64,000 nucleotides of DNA from Monoplex corrugatus (GCA_030674185.1 JAPXFY010000013.1:56716517-56780516); one strand, 5' to 3'; shown: positions 38,104 through 52,578, numbered from the stretch's first letter. Program-made: numbers and translations. The notes: a model not told the origin generated them from the sequence alone.

Positions 38104-41100
38104 CAGCAAAGTGGAGGTGTGACAAGTGCAGTATACAGAGATGGGATGACACGAGCACCAGTAGTGGAGTTTCCCTCTGTCAAAGAGGCTGTGTAAGTGT
38201 CCATCTTGTTTGTATTTTCTGTTTGTATTGTTTGTATTGTCTGTCTGTATCGTCTGTCTCTTGTCTGTATCGTCTGTCTTCTGTCTGTATCGTCTGTCTC
38301 TTGTCTGTATCATCTGTTTCCTCTCATTCTCTCCTAACCCTTCTGCACTTGCACTGTCAAATGTAAATCATGGTCATCATCAGGTGCCCTGCTGCATGGC
38401 GTTGGCGGTTATGGACTTCCATCTGTCTCTATCTCTTGTTGCCCCAAGCATCTCCTCCACCCTCCTTGTCTTCAGCCACTCTGCAAGTCCGTCTAGCATT
38501 TTCTCCCTGGGTCTACCTGGTGCTCTCTTTCCCTCCAGCTTTCCTGTTGTGACCAGGTGCTCCAAATCCCCCTTCCTCATAAAATGGCCTATAAATGTTG
38601 CCTGTCTTTTCCTAATCTTCCTTATGAATGATCTGTTTGTGTCTGCCTCCATCAAGACTGTCTCGTTTGTTTTCTTTGCTGTCCATGGAACTCTCAACAG
38701 TCTTCTTAGAAACCATATCTTGGCTGCCTCAATCTTGTTCTTGCTTTGCTTGTTGACTGTCCACGCCTCACATCCATACAACAGTATTGGTTCTATATAA
38801 CATTCAAGTATTCTCTTCCTGATGTTAATTGATAGGCATTTGTTGGTAAGAATGCTTAATCTTCTTGAATGCTGTTTTGGCTTGGCAAACGTTTCCTAAT
38901 CTTTGCATTTTTTTTTCAGTTTTCATACAAATGCATTAATGATAAGAAACATACTGCTGTTTACTTATCATGTACAGTACAGGTACATGGTGCTTACCAT
39001 TCAGCATGTGGTACAGAGGCATATGTATCACGTCCTATGATCTACTAATTTGATAACCCTCTTGAGTTGGCTGATTAACATTCTAACTTTGAACGATTAG
39101 AGAGGAAAGGCCAATCCATGATGGAAATTACTGGGTTAACTGGGATGATGCGAGACATTTACGAGGTGGTTCCATTCTACAGTCAGGTGATGCACATCCG
39201 TTAATATGCAAAAGGAAAAAGTATCAAAAGACAACCAGATGCCTCCAAGCTGGCCATCTTGATGTGCATCAAAGAAAAGGGAACATCTGGTACTTTTTCT
39301 TATTGTGGATTCAGATGTAAAGAGACTGCTGTCAGCTGAACTTATTGACCATAAAGCATCAGGGGGAAAATTACAGCCAGTACCTGTCATGCTGTTATCA
39401 TTGTATACATTATATATAATGTCTTTAGTTTTAAGAGGAGATTGGACATGTCTGTTTTCTTGCATATGAATACTTGTAGTTTATGTTCAGCAGCTTTGTA
39501 AAAATTATTGGTCAAATACAGATAACTCACTTTGTCCATTGTCTCTTCAGAATTATCTTTCTTCCTTGACACGAGATTCATATGACACATCTGTTGTCAT
39601 TTTCATCTGTCATGCAGGGTATTTTGAAGTATTTTACCTATTTCTTGTCACCAGTTATAGCTTTACCTTTTTCTTTTTTGCAGTTTTGTTTTTGTCAATT
39701 TGTGTTCATGTCATGATACTGTGAAGTAGTGTAATCATGCTTTCATTAATACTGTTGTTGTCTTTATCGTTACTGTCATCATCATAATCATTACCACCAT
39801 CATGATCATTGTTGATATTATTGTCTTGGTCTTCATCATTATCATTAATACATACATTTGTTGATTGTTGATTTCAGGGAGGTATTGGAATGGCTGGACA
39901 AAAGGGAGAACTTTGAGCTGGTCAAGGAATGGTTTGATTCCACAAGCAGGTACACATCCTTTTGGCTCATGTACTATACTGCATTGGATCAGGAGTCACT
40001 CTAGGAACACACTCCCTCTGTCTGGCCATGTTTGTAAGATAAGATCCCTCTAGGCCCCACACTCTCCATCCTATTCGCCCTTCAAGTGACTGTAAGATAA
40101 AGATCCGTCAAGGCCCCTCACTCTCCATCCTATTCGCCCCTCAAGTGACAAGACAGCCAGTTCCTCCCTTGGGATGGATGGTGGCTCTTTCAGTGTAGTA
40201 TAGTATAAAAGAGGATTTTTTCCCCTAAATCCCTATTATAGCTATATTTAACTTACCTTATCAGACCCCAGCTGTGGTTTCTAAGAAGAATGTTGAGAGC
40301 TCCATGGACGGCAAAGAAAACAAACGAGACAGTCTTGATGGAGGCATACACAAGAAGATCATTCATAAGGAAGATTAGGAAAAGACAGGCAACATTTATA
40401 GGCCATTTTATGAGGAAGGGGGATTTGGAGCACCTGGTCATAACAGGAAAGCTGGAGGGAAAGAGAACACCAGGTAGACCTAGGGAAAAAATATTGGACA
40501 GACTTGCAGAGTGGCTGAGGACAGAGAGGGGGGAAGATGTGCTTGCGGCAACAAGCGATAGATGCATATGGAGGGCCATGATCGCCAACACCATGTGGCA
40601 GAGCACTTAATGATATCAGACTCCAGTTCTCACTCTTCCTTCTCTGTTAGTTTAGTTCTCTTGAGAGGTTTTTCTAAGGGCCATTGATTGAATGACATGG
40701 CTTAGATCCTGGGTAGCTGAGCACTAGGGGCGACTAATTGGATGATTGAGATCGTGTGTCTAGAAGCATCTCACCATATGAATCTGGCCACACAGAGGGA
40801 GCCTGATGGCTGAGATAGCACTTGGTCCAGTGCAGTATCATTAACTACATTGAGATTTAGAGAAAATCCTCATTTTTCTGTCTTTCTCTTTGTTTTTTTT
40901 TGTTTTTTTTGTATATTTTTGTTCGTTTGTTTTGTACAGAGAGGTGAGAGTGACTGATTCTTATCAATTTAAAAAACAGAAAGTGAAACAGGAAGAACCA
41001 ACAATTATAAGAACATTCATATGCTGTGATAGTGTATTTTGTAACACCCTAACAAACAGATAGATGAGAACAGAAAAAAAAAGAGAATAAAACAGACAAC

Positions 41101-44100
41101 ATTAAGAACAGTAATCATAGAATTATGATATTATATAATACTCTGACTTATAAATAAGAACAAAAAATGTTAGAATGCATGCATAGTTATTTTATGGTTT
41201 GAAGCATTCTGGGTTTTTTTGGGGTGGGGGTAGGGATGGTGTAGACGTTGTTTTGCCCACACCTCGCAGGCAGTATGTTGCTGCACAGTCTGTGTGCTCT
41301 GCGTTCAATGGGTGTCCTTGTTGGGTGTTTTCATGTTTCTGTATATCAACTGACAATGACATGACTTACAGGATGTTTTTTTCATGTTTCTGTATATCAA
41401 CTGACAATGACATGACTTGCAGGATGTTTAACATCAGTGCAAATCCCCAGCATCAAAGATCAGGCAAAATCCCCCAACAACATCAAACATCAAGCATAAA
41501 ATCTGCCCGTATCATCAAAGACCAAGCACAGAAATCCCCAAACATTAAGATTCAAGCACAAAATCCCCCCTAGTTAAGAATCAGGTACAAAATTCCCCAA
41601 CATTGAAAATCAGGCACAAAATCCTCCAGCATTAAGACTCAAGCACAAAATCCCCCAGCATTAAGAATCGGGCACAAAATCCCCAACATTAGGAATCGAG
41701 GCACAAAATCCCCCAGTATTAGGAATCAGGCACAGAATCCCCTAGTATTAAGAATGAGGCACAAAATCCCCCAACATTAAGACTCATGCACAAAAATCCC
41801 CTAGCACTAAGACTCAAGCACGAAATCCCCCAACATTAGGAATCGGCACAAAATCCCCAAACATTAAGAATCAGGCATGAAATTGCTCAACAGCAAGGAT
41901 CATGTACAAAATCCCCAAACAGAAAACAAAAACAACCAAAGGCCCATTGTTTTTTTTTAATCTGTGGGAATGATGTGCCTTTAGAACGTGTTTTCCTGTT
42001 CTTTCTTTTATCGTTTTCATTTACTCATTGATTTGTATTTTTTTCTATGTCAGGTTTGCTCGTCTTAAGAAGCTGAGTCTGTCTCTGTGTGACAGACAGA
42101 TATACATTCGCTTTGTCTCTTCAACTGGTGATGCCATGGGCATGAACATGTTGTCCAAGGTGAGTTAATGTTTTCACAGTGTAGCTCGAATATGTGTATG
42201 TTGTAAGCAGCTTTGTTGGCTGCTCACCACAGTTGTGCTTGCTAAAGTTTGAGACACAGTGTTGCAACCATTGTAAAGTGTTATTAAAACCACACGGCTG
42301 TGCAAAACTGGCCAAATCGTTCTCTTTAGTTTATCTGCTGACGGCAGCTGTAGGCCTTCAAAGCCTGGCATTCCAGAGTGGGGGAAGGGGTGGGATGCGG
42401 GGTCGAGACCGGGTCACGGCAGTAGCTGCGGATGAATCCCTTCTTTGTCTGTATTAAAACTTGATCATTTTACCCGATCTTCTCCAGTCTGTAGACACGG
42501 AACCTAAGATTTCTGGATGTTGATTTTTTTGTGATTTACAAGTTTGTTCTAAGTGCCTGCGTTACAACTAAGAATCAGAATTTGTACCATTGACTGACGT
42601 TTGTAATCTACAAATTTTTGCAGTGACTATGTGTTCAGCTGCTGTGCTTTGTTTGTTAAAACGTGTATTCTTCACGTGTTGAAACTTCTAGTTCCGCTGA
42701 TACCGAGTTTTTGTCCCCCCCCCCCCCCCCCCCCCCCCTTTTTTTTTTTTTTTTTTTTCTTTTCGTTTTCTCATCCTTTTGTTCTCGTTTTATTGTATTT
42801 ATTATTATTTTTTTTTTTTTTTGCGTTGACTTGGAGACTGGTTTCCAAATATGTATGTGATGCTGAAGTGTTGAGGTGTATGAAGTTAAGTGAAAGTTTA
42901 AGGATAAGTTACTCACTATAATCTACTTTGAACATCACATCATTCAGTCTTGTACTCAGAGCACTGTTGTGAGAGAACTGAACAGTTTTGTTGTTTCCTT
43001 ACTTATTAGTGTTAAGTGTTGTGCGTCGAATTGAACAATGGCTGTTGTTTATGAACACACTGCGTTTTTGCACAATGAGAGACTTCAGTCTTTGTGTCGA
43101 GTATGTGGTGGGCGTTCCAGCAAAAAAACAAAGCCCAGGGCTCCCATTCTCTGTCAGTATGTGACATCAGAACTTCGTGAGTTCTTTGAAATAGATATTT
43201 CATGCGACAGTCCAGATATTCACTCTAGCACTCTGTGCTCAAAGTGCTATGCACGGCTGAGAAAATTGAAGATGTTGTCTGTTCCATCGAAAACGATATT
43301 GAAAACCAGTCTGTCTGATGTGGAGAAGGCGGCACCGATGTGGGTTAACTTTGATGCAGCCTTGTCTGATCACCAGTGTTCCGTTTGCTCCGTGTTTGTC
43401 AGTCAATCAAAGGGAGGAAGGTCAGCCAAGAGAAAGAGAAGCTCACAACAGCCACAACAGAGCAGTTCCATTGATGGCCATGATATGGACATGGAATCCG
43501 ACGACAACAACTCAACCTTTCTCCCCACTGACACTTCCACTCCCAGGAAGAGCTCCTTCCATGGTCCAGTCGGTGCGACACAAGTATCTTTCAGTGACAT
43601 GCAAACCTCTCCCATCGCACAAAAAAGCAACACAACAGACACTTGCATACAAACAACACCCCAAAAAGCCAAGTCAGTGGTGCAAACTGTTGACAGCACA
43701 ACCTCTCCTATTGTCAAGTCTGTAGTTCGTCATGTCAGTGAACTGAGTGGTCCTCTCAGCAGAGATGAAGAACAATACCTAACAGCACTTACACGCATTA
43801 AAATAGCAGAGTCTGACGACAAATCAACCGCCAGACTAAAAACAAAAGGCCAGCCTATCATCATGAGAAAAGTAGTAAAACCACGGAAGCCATCAGTTGT
43901 GGCCGGACTGGCACTTAAAAAGAAAAGAGCAAGACAGGTAGACAGGTTTCGACTTGGTGTATCAGGATCCTCACCAGACGATACAGTGCAACAGCAAGCA
44001 AGCAAAACTGAAGAAGACAACAAAAACATACCAACAAAGAGTTCTACAGGCTGCAGGATTTTACAGGTCCTCGGTTACTTGCGAAGCAAGGGCTGGCATG

Positions 44101-47100
44101 GAGAACAGGTCTTGACCTCAGCTGGAGCAAGCAGAGAAAACAACGCCAGTTTATCAGAAGTCTGGGCATTAAACTGGAAAGTGAGAAGGCCGAAAGGCGT
44201 CTTCAGAGAAAAATAATGTGCAGTGATAAAATCCAACACATGAGACTGGAGTCAGCAGATAGTCCAAGTCAAGACAGCATGCCAGCAGATAGTCCAAGTC
44301 AAGACAGCATGTCAGCAGATAGTCCAAGTCAAGACAGCATGTCAGCAGATAGTCCAAGTCAAGACAGCATGTCAGCAGATAGTCCAAGTCAAGACAGCAT
44401 GTCAGCAGATAGTCCAAGTCAAGGCAGCATGTCAGCAGATAGTCCAAGTCAAAACAGCATGCCAGCAGATAGTCCAAGTCAAGACAGCATGTCAGCAGAT
44501 AGTCCAAGTCAAGACAGCATGCCAGTTGGACTCTGTGGGAGTGATGATCTGCCAGCCTTTGTCAGAAATATTCTTGACCAGTGTGACCTAGAAAACCTGC
44601 TGACCTGGCATGATGATTCCATCCCAGAAAACGAGGTGTGGGTGAAGATTGGCGGAGACCATGGGGGCGGCAGCTTTAAACTCATGCTACAGGTGGCCAA
44701 CGTGAAGGAGCCAAACTCAAAGCAAAACACCATCTTGCTGGAAGCTGGCCAACTGTAAGGACAACCACAACAACCTGAAAAAACTGCTTCGACCGTACAA
44801 ACGCCAGGTTGCAAATCTACAGCAGACAGAATGGAAAGGGAAACAAATCCGAGTTTTTCTGTTCGGAGACTACGAATTTCTCACGAAAATCTACGGCCTG
44901 TCCGGTGCACAGTCACTCCACCCCTGTCTATGGTGCACCACATCAAAGAGGTACCTTCAGAAAAGTCAGGCTGAGCAGCCCGTGGCTTCAAAGAGAAGCC
45001 TGAAGAGCATCAAACGTGACAGACGGCGGTTCAGAATCCATGGTGGTAATGACAAGAAAAAAGCCAAGTCATTTAACAATGTAATACACACCCCACTGTT
45101 TGATGTTCCACTCAGCCAGGTTGCCCCACCCTATCTCCATATTCTTCTTGGTGTGGCGAAAAAAGCACCATGATCTCCTGGAAGAGGACTGTCATCGTCT
45201 TGACAAACATATAGCAGCGTGTTTGGCAGAGGATAGAGAGAAAATATATGAAAATATGTCACCTTTTGGGAAATATGTCAACAACATGCAAAAATTAAAA
45301 GCAGGAATCATCGATAAGGAGAGGGAGCTGGACAGGCTGGGGACAGAATTAGCTTTTTATGAACTTTCTGCACAGACTGGCGAGGGTGATGCAGCTTTGT
45401 TTGATCGACGGCAGAAAGAGGAGGAGTACAACGAACTCCTACAGGACATAGAAGAAGAAGAAGAAGAAGAATGTAGAAGACAGCCACTGGCATTTCGCTT
45501 AGGGCCTGTAACATCTAATCTAGACATTGCACTGAGGGAAAACAAAATTACAGTGCAGGCCTACCATGGACGTAGTTTTGTTGGCAACCACTGCCACAAA
45601 TATCTTCAGCCAAGCGTGACTGAGAACATATGCCAGTCAGTCGCCCACATCACAGACACACTGACGTCTGATACGACCATCAAGAAACAAGCTGTTGATA
45701 TTGGGAAGAAATACTACAGGCTGAATTCTCTGTACCACCGCATTCACAGGAAAATTTCACGCACAAAACCAGTAACAGAAGTGGACATCAAGGAAACTGA
45801 ACAATATATTAGTGACTATATGGCTTATTTCAGACAACCTTCCCCAAAACTAAGATAATCCCCAAGCAACACATTCTGGAACACCACTGCCTGGAGTTCA
45901 TGAAAACCTGGCACTTTGGCTTGGGACTGCACGGTGAACAGGGTGGAGAAGAGACACACGCCTTCGTCAACGAACTGAAAGTGAGAGTTCGAGGTGTCAA
46001 CAGAGCAGAGGACAAGGTGCGCGTGCTGTTGAAGGAACACATGACAGTTGTGTCTCCTCTCCTCCGTGCAGCCATGCCCTTTAACGCACCGACAAAGGGC
46101 ACCAAGAAATAGTATAATGCCAGTTGTAATCACACTGTTTTTTAAAATACCAATTTGTTCAAGGAATATTACAGTGTATAGCAGTGACGTTAGGTCCAGA
46201 GTCAGCTAGGATAAGAGCTGTGCGTGTGAGTGTCTGGTGAAAAAAAGAGTGTAATAAAGGAACAAATGTTGTGAATGTAGACACGTTTTAGACCAGGCAA
46301 CACTATGCCAGGAACAGTGAGTTTTGAATAAAAATGTGCAGAAGGTCCAGACTGTGACGGTTTTATGGTGGTTTTTTTTTTTTCATTTTATGCATTTCTC
46401 CTGCGATTTAACAGGTGCTAACAGAATTTTCAAAATTTTGATTTCCATGGATTCTTTTTAACAACACTACAGCTGCAATGAAAGGATTTTCTTTTATGGA
46501 GGAAACACAAGGATTGACTCGACCGTTGAAACAGACAGGGAAAAACACACTGAAATTGTTTTGCAGTCTTTAGACAGCTTTTGTAGTTCTTGTAGCTTTA
46601 TTTTTTCGTCACAGTTGGCTAATGATAAATACAATAGTGAACAACAGTTCAGTGGCTGGATGTGTTGTCTGTTTATCCGAGAAATTGACCGACATGTGCA
46701 GTTGAGTGTACACTATTCCTTACTGTGTTAAAAACTTCAACCTGCATTCAACACGCACCCAGAAGTGTGTGATGACCAACCTCTTGACCCCAATTCAGTG
46801 GAGTAATTAAAACGCGCGCCTCTCCTCCCACGTTCAGGTCGAAAACTTTCAAGTAAGTGGAGGTGCACGCTGGCATGTTGTAGTTTGTGTGGCATGTTGT
46901 TCTGTGTGCATGGAAACTGTCAGGACTGCATTAACGGCGGTTTAAAACAGCAAAATTTTGTGAAATCGGAAATTAACCGTCTCCGTGCTTGTGATTGTGC
47001 ATGTATTTGAACTAACACTGCAGTCTGCTTTGCCAGTCAAACATATTCGTGTTTGGTGTCATTTTAAAGCTCGTGGTTCTGGCCATCCAGCTATCTACAA

Positions 47101-47620
47101 TACACTCTTGTTTGGCTAAAGCGCTTTAAAAAAAATATGGCATTTAAAGTCATACCCATTTCCCCCAGTTAAACACCAGATGTCAGCTATGGCTGCTGAC
47201 AGGCCAGATATAAACAGTCTGCCCAGGGAAGGCAGGCATCATGGTCGGGTCACGCATAGGTCAGCACACTCGGCTCAGCAACTAAAGGGAAGGGTTGGAA
47301 CAGCAGTGACCACAGTGTGCATAAAATCTGAAACGTTTTGGTCATTTTTGAATTTATCTTACTATTAATGGTCATTACCATTGTGGTATGCAAAAAAAAC
47401 CTGTTATACCTTACATTTATCTGCCAAGGAAATAGTCCTACCTGTAGCTTGAAAATGCAGTATTTGAATTATTGGCTTATATTTAGTTGTTGTCTTTCAT
47501 TTGCCATCTGCATGGTTTGGCCACAGAGAATGTGGCCAGGTTTTCTACTTCTTGCTGGCTGCGGTGATTATTTTGGTGTGTTTGTGTGGATCATATGCAT
47601 GCAGATCCATTTGTGTATGT

Positions 47621-47703
<83 letters not shown>

Positions 47704-47709
47704 TGCGCA

Positions 47710-47740
<31 letters not shown>

Positions 47741-48503
47741 ACGTGTGTGTATTCATTATTTCTTTTAGCATCTGTTTACATAAATGCAGTCAGTGTGTGT
47801 GTGTGTGAGTGTGTGTGTTTGTGTGTGTGTGTGTGTGCATATTTGCATGTGTATGAGTGATATGCATGTCTACATATTCTACCACTTATGTATAAAGAAT
47901 CATGTATTATGAATGTGAATTGACAGATTAATAACCAGTGTCTATAACCTGTATTTTTCTAGGGATGTGAGAGAGCTCTGAATGAGCTACAGGCAGTGTT
48001 CCCAGAAATGAAGATCATCAGTCTCAGTGGTAACTTCTGTACAGACAAGAAACCAGCTGCCATTAACTGGTGAGTAGTCTTCACCTGTTAGTTTTACTTT
48101 TAATCGCACATACTCTGCTATGTATAGAAGGACTGATTGGCAGTGATTTACTAGGCCTGTCCCTGTTGAAAACAGTACCCCTTTTAGAGAAAGGACTTGT
48201 AGGGGGCTGTGCATCGTGTTCTTATCAGTTTGTGTGAAGACTGATTCTCTCCTCTGTCTTTCGGCACCTTTGGTCTGTACTTTGGTTTTCGTATGGGGAT
48301 GCACATGTAACTGAATGTATAGTTTCATGGACAGAGGGAGAGACTTCGCGTACATATACACTTATATACATGTACATGCATACAGAGATATTTGTTGCTT
48401 GCAAGTACATGCACATGCGCCCGCACACACACACACATACATGCGTACATGCATGCACGCACATACATACACTCACACAGACACATACACACCCACCTGC
48501 ACA

Positions 48504-48589
<86 letters not shown>

Positions 48590-48653
48590 GTCTCGCGCAC
48601 ACACACACACACAGACACACACACACACGCGCGCACACACATGCAGACACACA

Positions 48654-48698
<45 letters not shown>

Positions 48699-51600
48699 CA
48701 CAACACATACACAACACATACACACACAAGTAATCAAACATGCATTTTATAAAAAACATTTAGATATGATTGTTAAATACCCTAGCATGTAATAAGCTGT
48801 TGATTTAGAGTAGATGTGGAAGGAATGGGAGGTGTTTTGAGATTGTACTGCCTCAGCCAGTTCAAGTTTTCCCCTTCTGGTGTTTTAGAGTGAATTTTTA
48901 TTGAACTTTCCCCTTCTAGTATTTGAGAATGAATTTTTATTGAACTTTCCCTTCTGGTGTTTGAGAGTGAATTTTTATTGAACTTTCCCCTTCTGGTGTT
49001 TGAGAGTGAATTTTTTGTTGAACTTTTCCCCTTCTAGTGTTTGAGAGTGAATTTTTATTTAACTTTCCCCTTCTGGTGTTTGAGAGTGAATTTTTATTGA
49101 ACTTTCCCCTTCTGGTGTTTGAGAGTGAATTTTTATTTAACTTTCCCCTTCTGGTGTTTGAGAGTGAATTTTTATTTAACTTTCCCCTTCTGGTGTTTGA
49201 GAGTGAATTTTTATTGAACTTTCCCCTTTCTAGTGTTTGAGAGTGAATTTTTATTTAACTTTCCCCTTCTGGTGTTTGAGAGTGAATTTTTATTGAACTT
49301 TCCCTTCTGGTGTTTGAGAGTGAATTTTTATTGAACTTTCCCCTTTCTAGTGTTTGAGAGTGAATTTTTATTTAACTTTCCCCTTCTGGTGTTTGAGAGT
49401 GAATTTTTATTGAACTCTCCCCTTTTTAGTGTTTGAGAATGAATTTTTTATTTAACTTTCCCCTTCTGGTGTTTGAGATTGAAATTTTATTTAACTTTCC
49501 CCTTCTGGTGTTTGAGAGTGAATTTTTATTGAACTTTCCCCTTCTGGTGTTTGAGAGTGAATTTTTATTGAACTTTCCCCTTCTGGTGTTTGAGAGTGAA
49601 TTTTTATTTAACTTTCCCCTTCTTGTGTTTGAAGGTGAATTTTTATGTAACTGTCTTGGCGGTCCACTGGATTACTAAAGAAGATTTTTGGGTGTTTCAA
49701 GATTGTACTTCCTTAGGCAGTTCAAGCTTTCCGCATCTGGTATTTGAAAGTGAACTTTTATTTTACCTGTCTTGGAGGTCCTCTGGATTACTAAAGAACA
49801 ATTTTATTACACCATCAGGGTGGAGGGGCGAGGGAAGTCAGTGGTGTGTTCAGCCACCATTCCTGGCCACTTGGTGCAGACAGTGCTGAAGACCACTACA
49901 GCCGCCTTGGTGGAGCTGAACATCAAGAAGAACTTGCAAGGTTCTGCTTTGGCTGGCACACTGGGAGGTTTCAATGCTCACTCCGCCAATATGGTCACCG
50001 CCATCTATATTGCCACAGGGCAGGTGAGTGCAGCTTTTTGTGTTTGTCATGTTTGTAGTTTTTGTTTAAGTAGTATCGATACCTTCTAGAACTTATGTGC
50101 TAGAAATTTCTTCCTTTCTGTCACTCCACTCTTTTTGTTTCTGCTTTGCTCCTTTGCTTTCTGTCATTTCTTCCTATTATTTTCTGCCTTGCTGTTGCAT
50201 TTTGTGAGTTTTTTCTGTTATTTTGTGTTATGCTGGTCTGTTCATCTGTATATATTCTATAAACCTTACATATTTTGTCTTTGGATTGTTAATTGGGTAC
50301 GTGCATTAACTGCATCGTTGACTCTTGGGAAAATGTGATATCCAGAAGCAGTTTTTGGTAACGTAGGCCAATTTTGTATTTGTTTTAGTTTCCTTAATTA
50401 GGTTTGCATTTGCATGCAGGTTTGTTTTCTTTAAACCACAAGGTGATACATTGGGTGAAATGGTCAGTGCCAAGGGCAGATCTTTGGAGTTTTTAACAGT
50501 GCATTGACATGTGTGTGATTTTCTTCTCCATTTTTTTTTTCAGGATCCACGAAGTGTATTATTTGAAATGATTGTAACCCTGATATGTCTGTGCACAGTC
50601 AGCTGGGCTGTAAATAACGCTAACAACAATTTTTTTTTTTTATATAAAACCTCAATCACACCATATCGAGTTGTAATCAGGGGAAGCCCTTTCTTGTCCT
50701 AGCTATTAGTTCAGGAATAAACCTTTAAAATAGTAGGTGTAAAATCTAGCAGGGGCTACTGGCACAGGGAAAGATGCTAGACAAAAAACTTGGCAGCATA
50801 AGAGACCATAGATTTTTGACTGGAGTCTAACACGTAGACATATTACTGTATTTACATTTGTTTTTCCAATCTCTATGACCAAGATTTTGTTTCTAATTGC
50901 CACACAGATTATATGTGAATTCAGTTATCCCCACTAATGTTAAAACACATAGATTTCACTTTGAGTACATTTAACAAAGTTTCTATGGATGTCTGATACA
51001 GACTGTGTTAATGATGGTTTCCATACACTGCCATACTCACAGGACCCAGCCCAGACAGTCGCCAGCTCCAACTGCATCACGACAATGAGTCCCACAGGGC
51101 TGACAGGAGAAGATCTTTACATGTCCTGCACCATGCCCTCTCTGGAACTGGGCACTGTGGGAGGGGGTACGGTGCTGCCACCTCAGGCTGCGTGCTTGGA
51201 GGTAAGCTGTGTGTCAGTAGTGTTGGATTTGAAAGGCAGCCATATAAATCTTTCGGTCAGTGACTTTTTTTTCAGTTTTGAAATACAAGAGAACCAAATG
51301 CAGCAAGTAGGAGGCTGTACGAGGACTCTTTCTATTAAACGAGTTTTAGACGAAATCCAAAGTAAGTGCGACTGCATATGTTCAAGCAAACAGGAACCAG
51401 AAAAACACGAAAATAGAATCAGAACGTGTATTTAATACAAGACAAGACAGGCGCAAATGAATATAAGATCACAAACAAACACCAAATACAAAATTAGGAG
51501 AAAAAGACTGAAACTTCCCTGCTGCTTTGCCCAGTGGGAGAAGAGGACTTTAGACATTGACGTAGCATTCCCACTAAACTTTTCTGCATGCAGCCTCCAG

Positions 51601-52447
51601 TCCACCCAGCTGTAGATAGTGCTAGACCCTGTTTGGGGTTGTGGAAGGTAAAGTAGCAGAGGACTGGAGATAATGCACTACCCTTATACTGCTGACCCTG
51701 AGAAAGGATGGCAGTAGTTCATCACTTCATTGCATCATTACGACAGTGCAGGGTTATTGAATCCTTGTCAGCTTAGAGGTAGAGCTCCAACCAGTTGAGT
51801 CTGACTTGGAGAGTCAGAAAGAGGAGGGGAAGGAGAAGAGAAGTGTGGTTGTGCGTGTGTGTGTTGTGTGTGTGTGTGTGTGTGTGTGTGTGAGTGGAGG
51901 ACTTTGTGCGTGTGGCCTTCAGTCCACCTCACCTTGTTCAGGGCTTGGGAAGATAAACCAGTGAAAGGAGAGGAGATCGGCGCTGCTAAGTTAAGTTCCC
52001 TGCCACTTCAGTTCCCAAAATTATCAGTAAAAGGAATAACTGTTGCTTTTTGCACCTCTTTAGTCAAGTATTACAGTTGTTTCCTGAAGTATGCATTGCT
52101 GTTAAGCCATTTTGATTCTTTAGCAGTTTGTCGTTTGTTGTTATGTGTAATTATTGATGTTGTGTTTTGGATTGGATTTTTTTTTATCACATCTGAAATC
52201 ATCAATCGTTTGACTTCCTCACCATATCTTCCAGCTTCCTGCGTTGTCAGACATTATGGAAAAGCAAAAACTTAATCCTTTGACTTACTCATCCATGGTC
52301 TGATGGATAAGACGAGAGAATGAAAAGCTTAAGATTTTGTAGTTGATGAATAGGGTGACAGAGTGAAAGAGTTAAGTGAAGAGATATCAGATACGCACGC
52401 ACGCACACACGCTCACATACAAACACACACTCACACACACACACACA

Positions 52448-52492
<45 letters not shown>

Positions 52493-52518
52493 ACACACAC
52501 ACAAACACACACACACAC

Positions 52519-52578
<60 letters not shown>

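Noticed and set aside
43038..44216. A single-exon host zinc-finger gene
   Set aside because: The coding signal continues in other frames for two more kb with transposase-like motifs; the 392-codon frame ends only because of a frameshift.
47180..47368. Short open frame [14 protein letters not shown]...
   Set aside because: No similarity recognised, no repeat or splice support, within an intron.
42160..47962. Terminal inverted repeats of the RAG1-N-like element
   Set aside because: I compared the flanks of the coding region and found only short, unconvincing matches, so no element boundaries are given.
47501..48792. Poly-Val/Cys and poly-Thr/His open frames
   Set aside because: (GT)n and (CA)n tracts translated; no genes.
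49037..49678. Open frame with [13 protein letters not shown] repeats
   Set aside because: The 39-bp period is a multiple of three, so the frame stays open by chance; it lies inside HMGCR intron 16.
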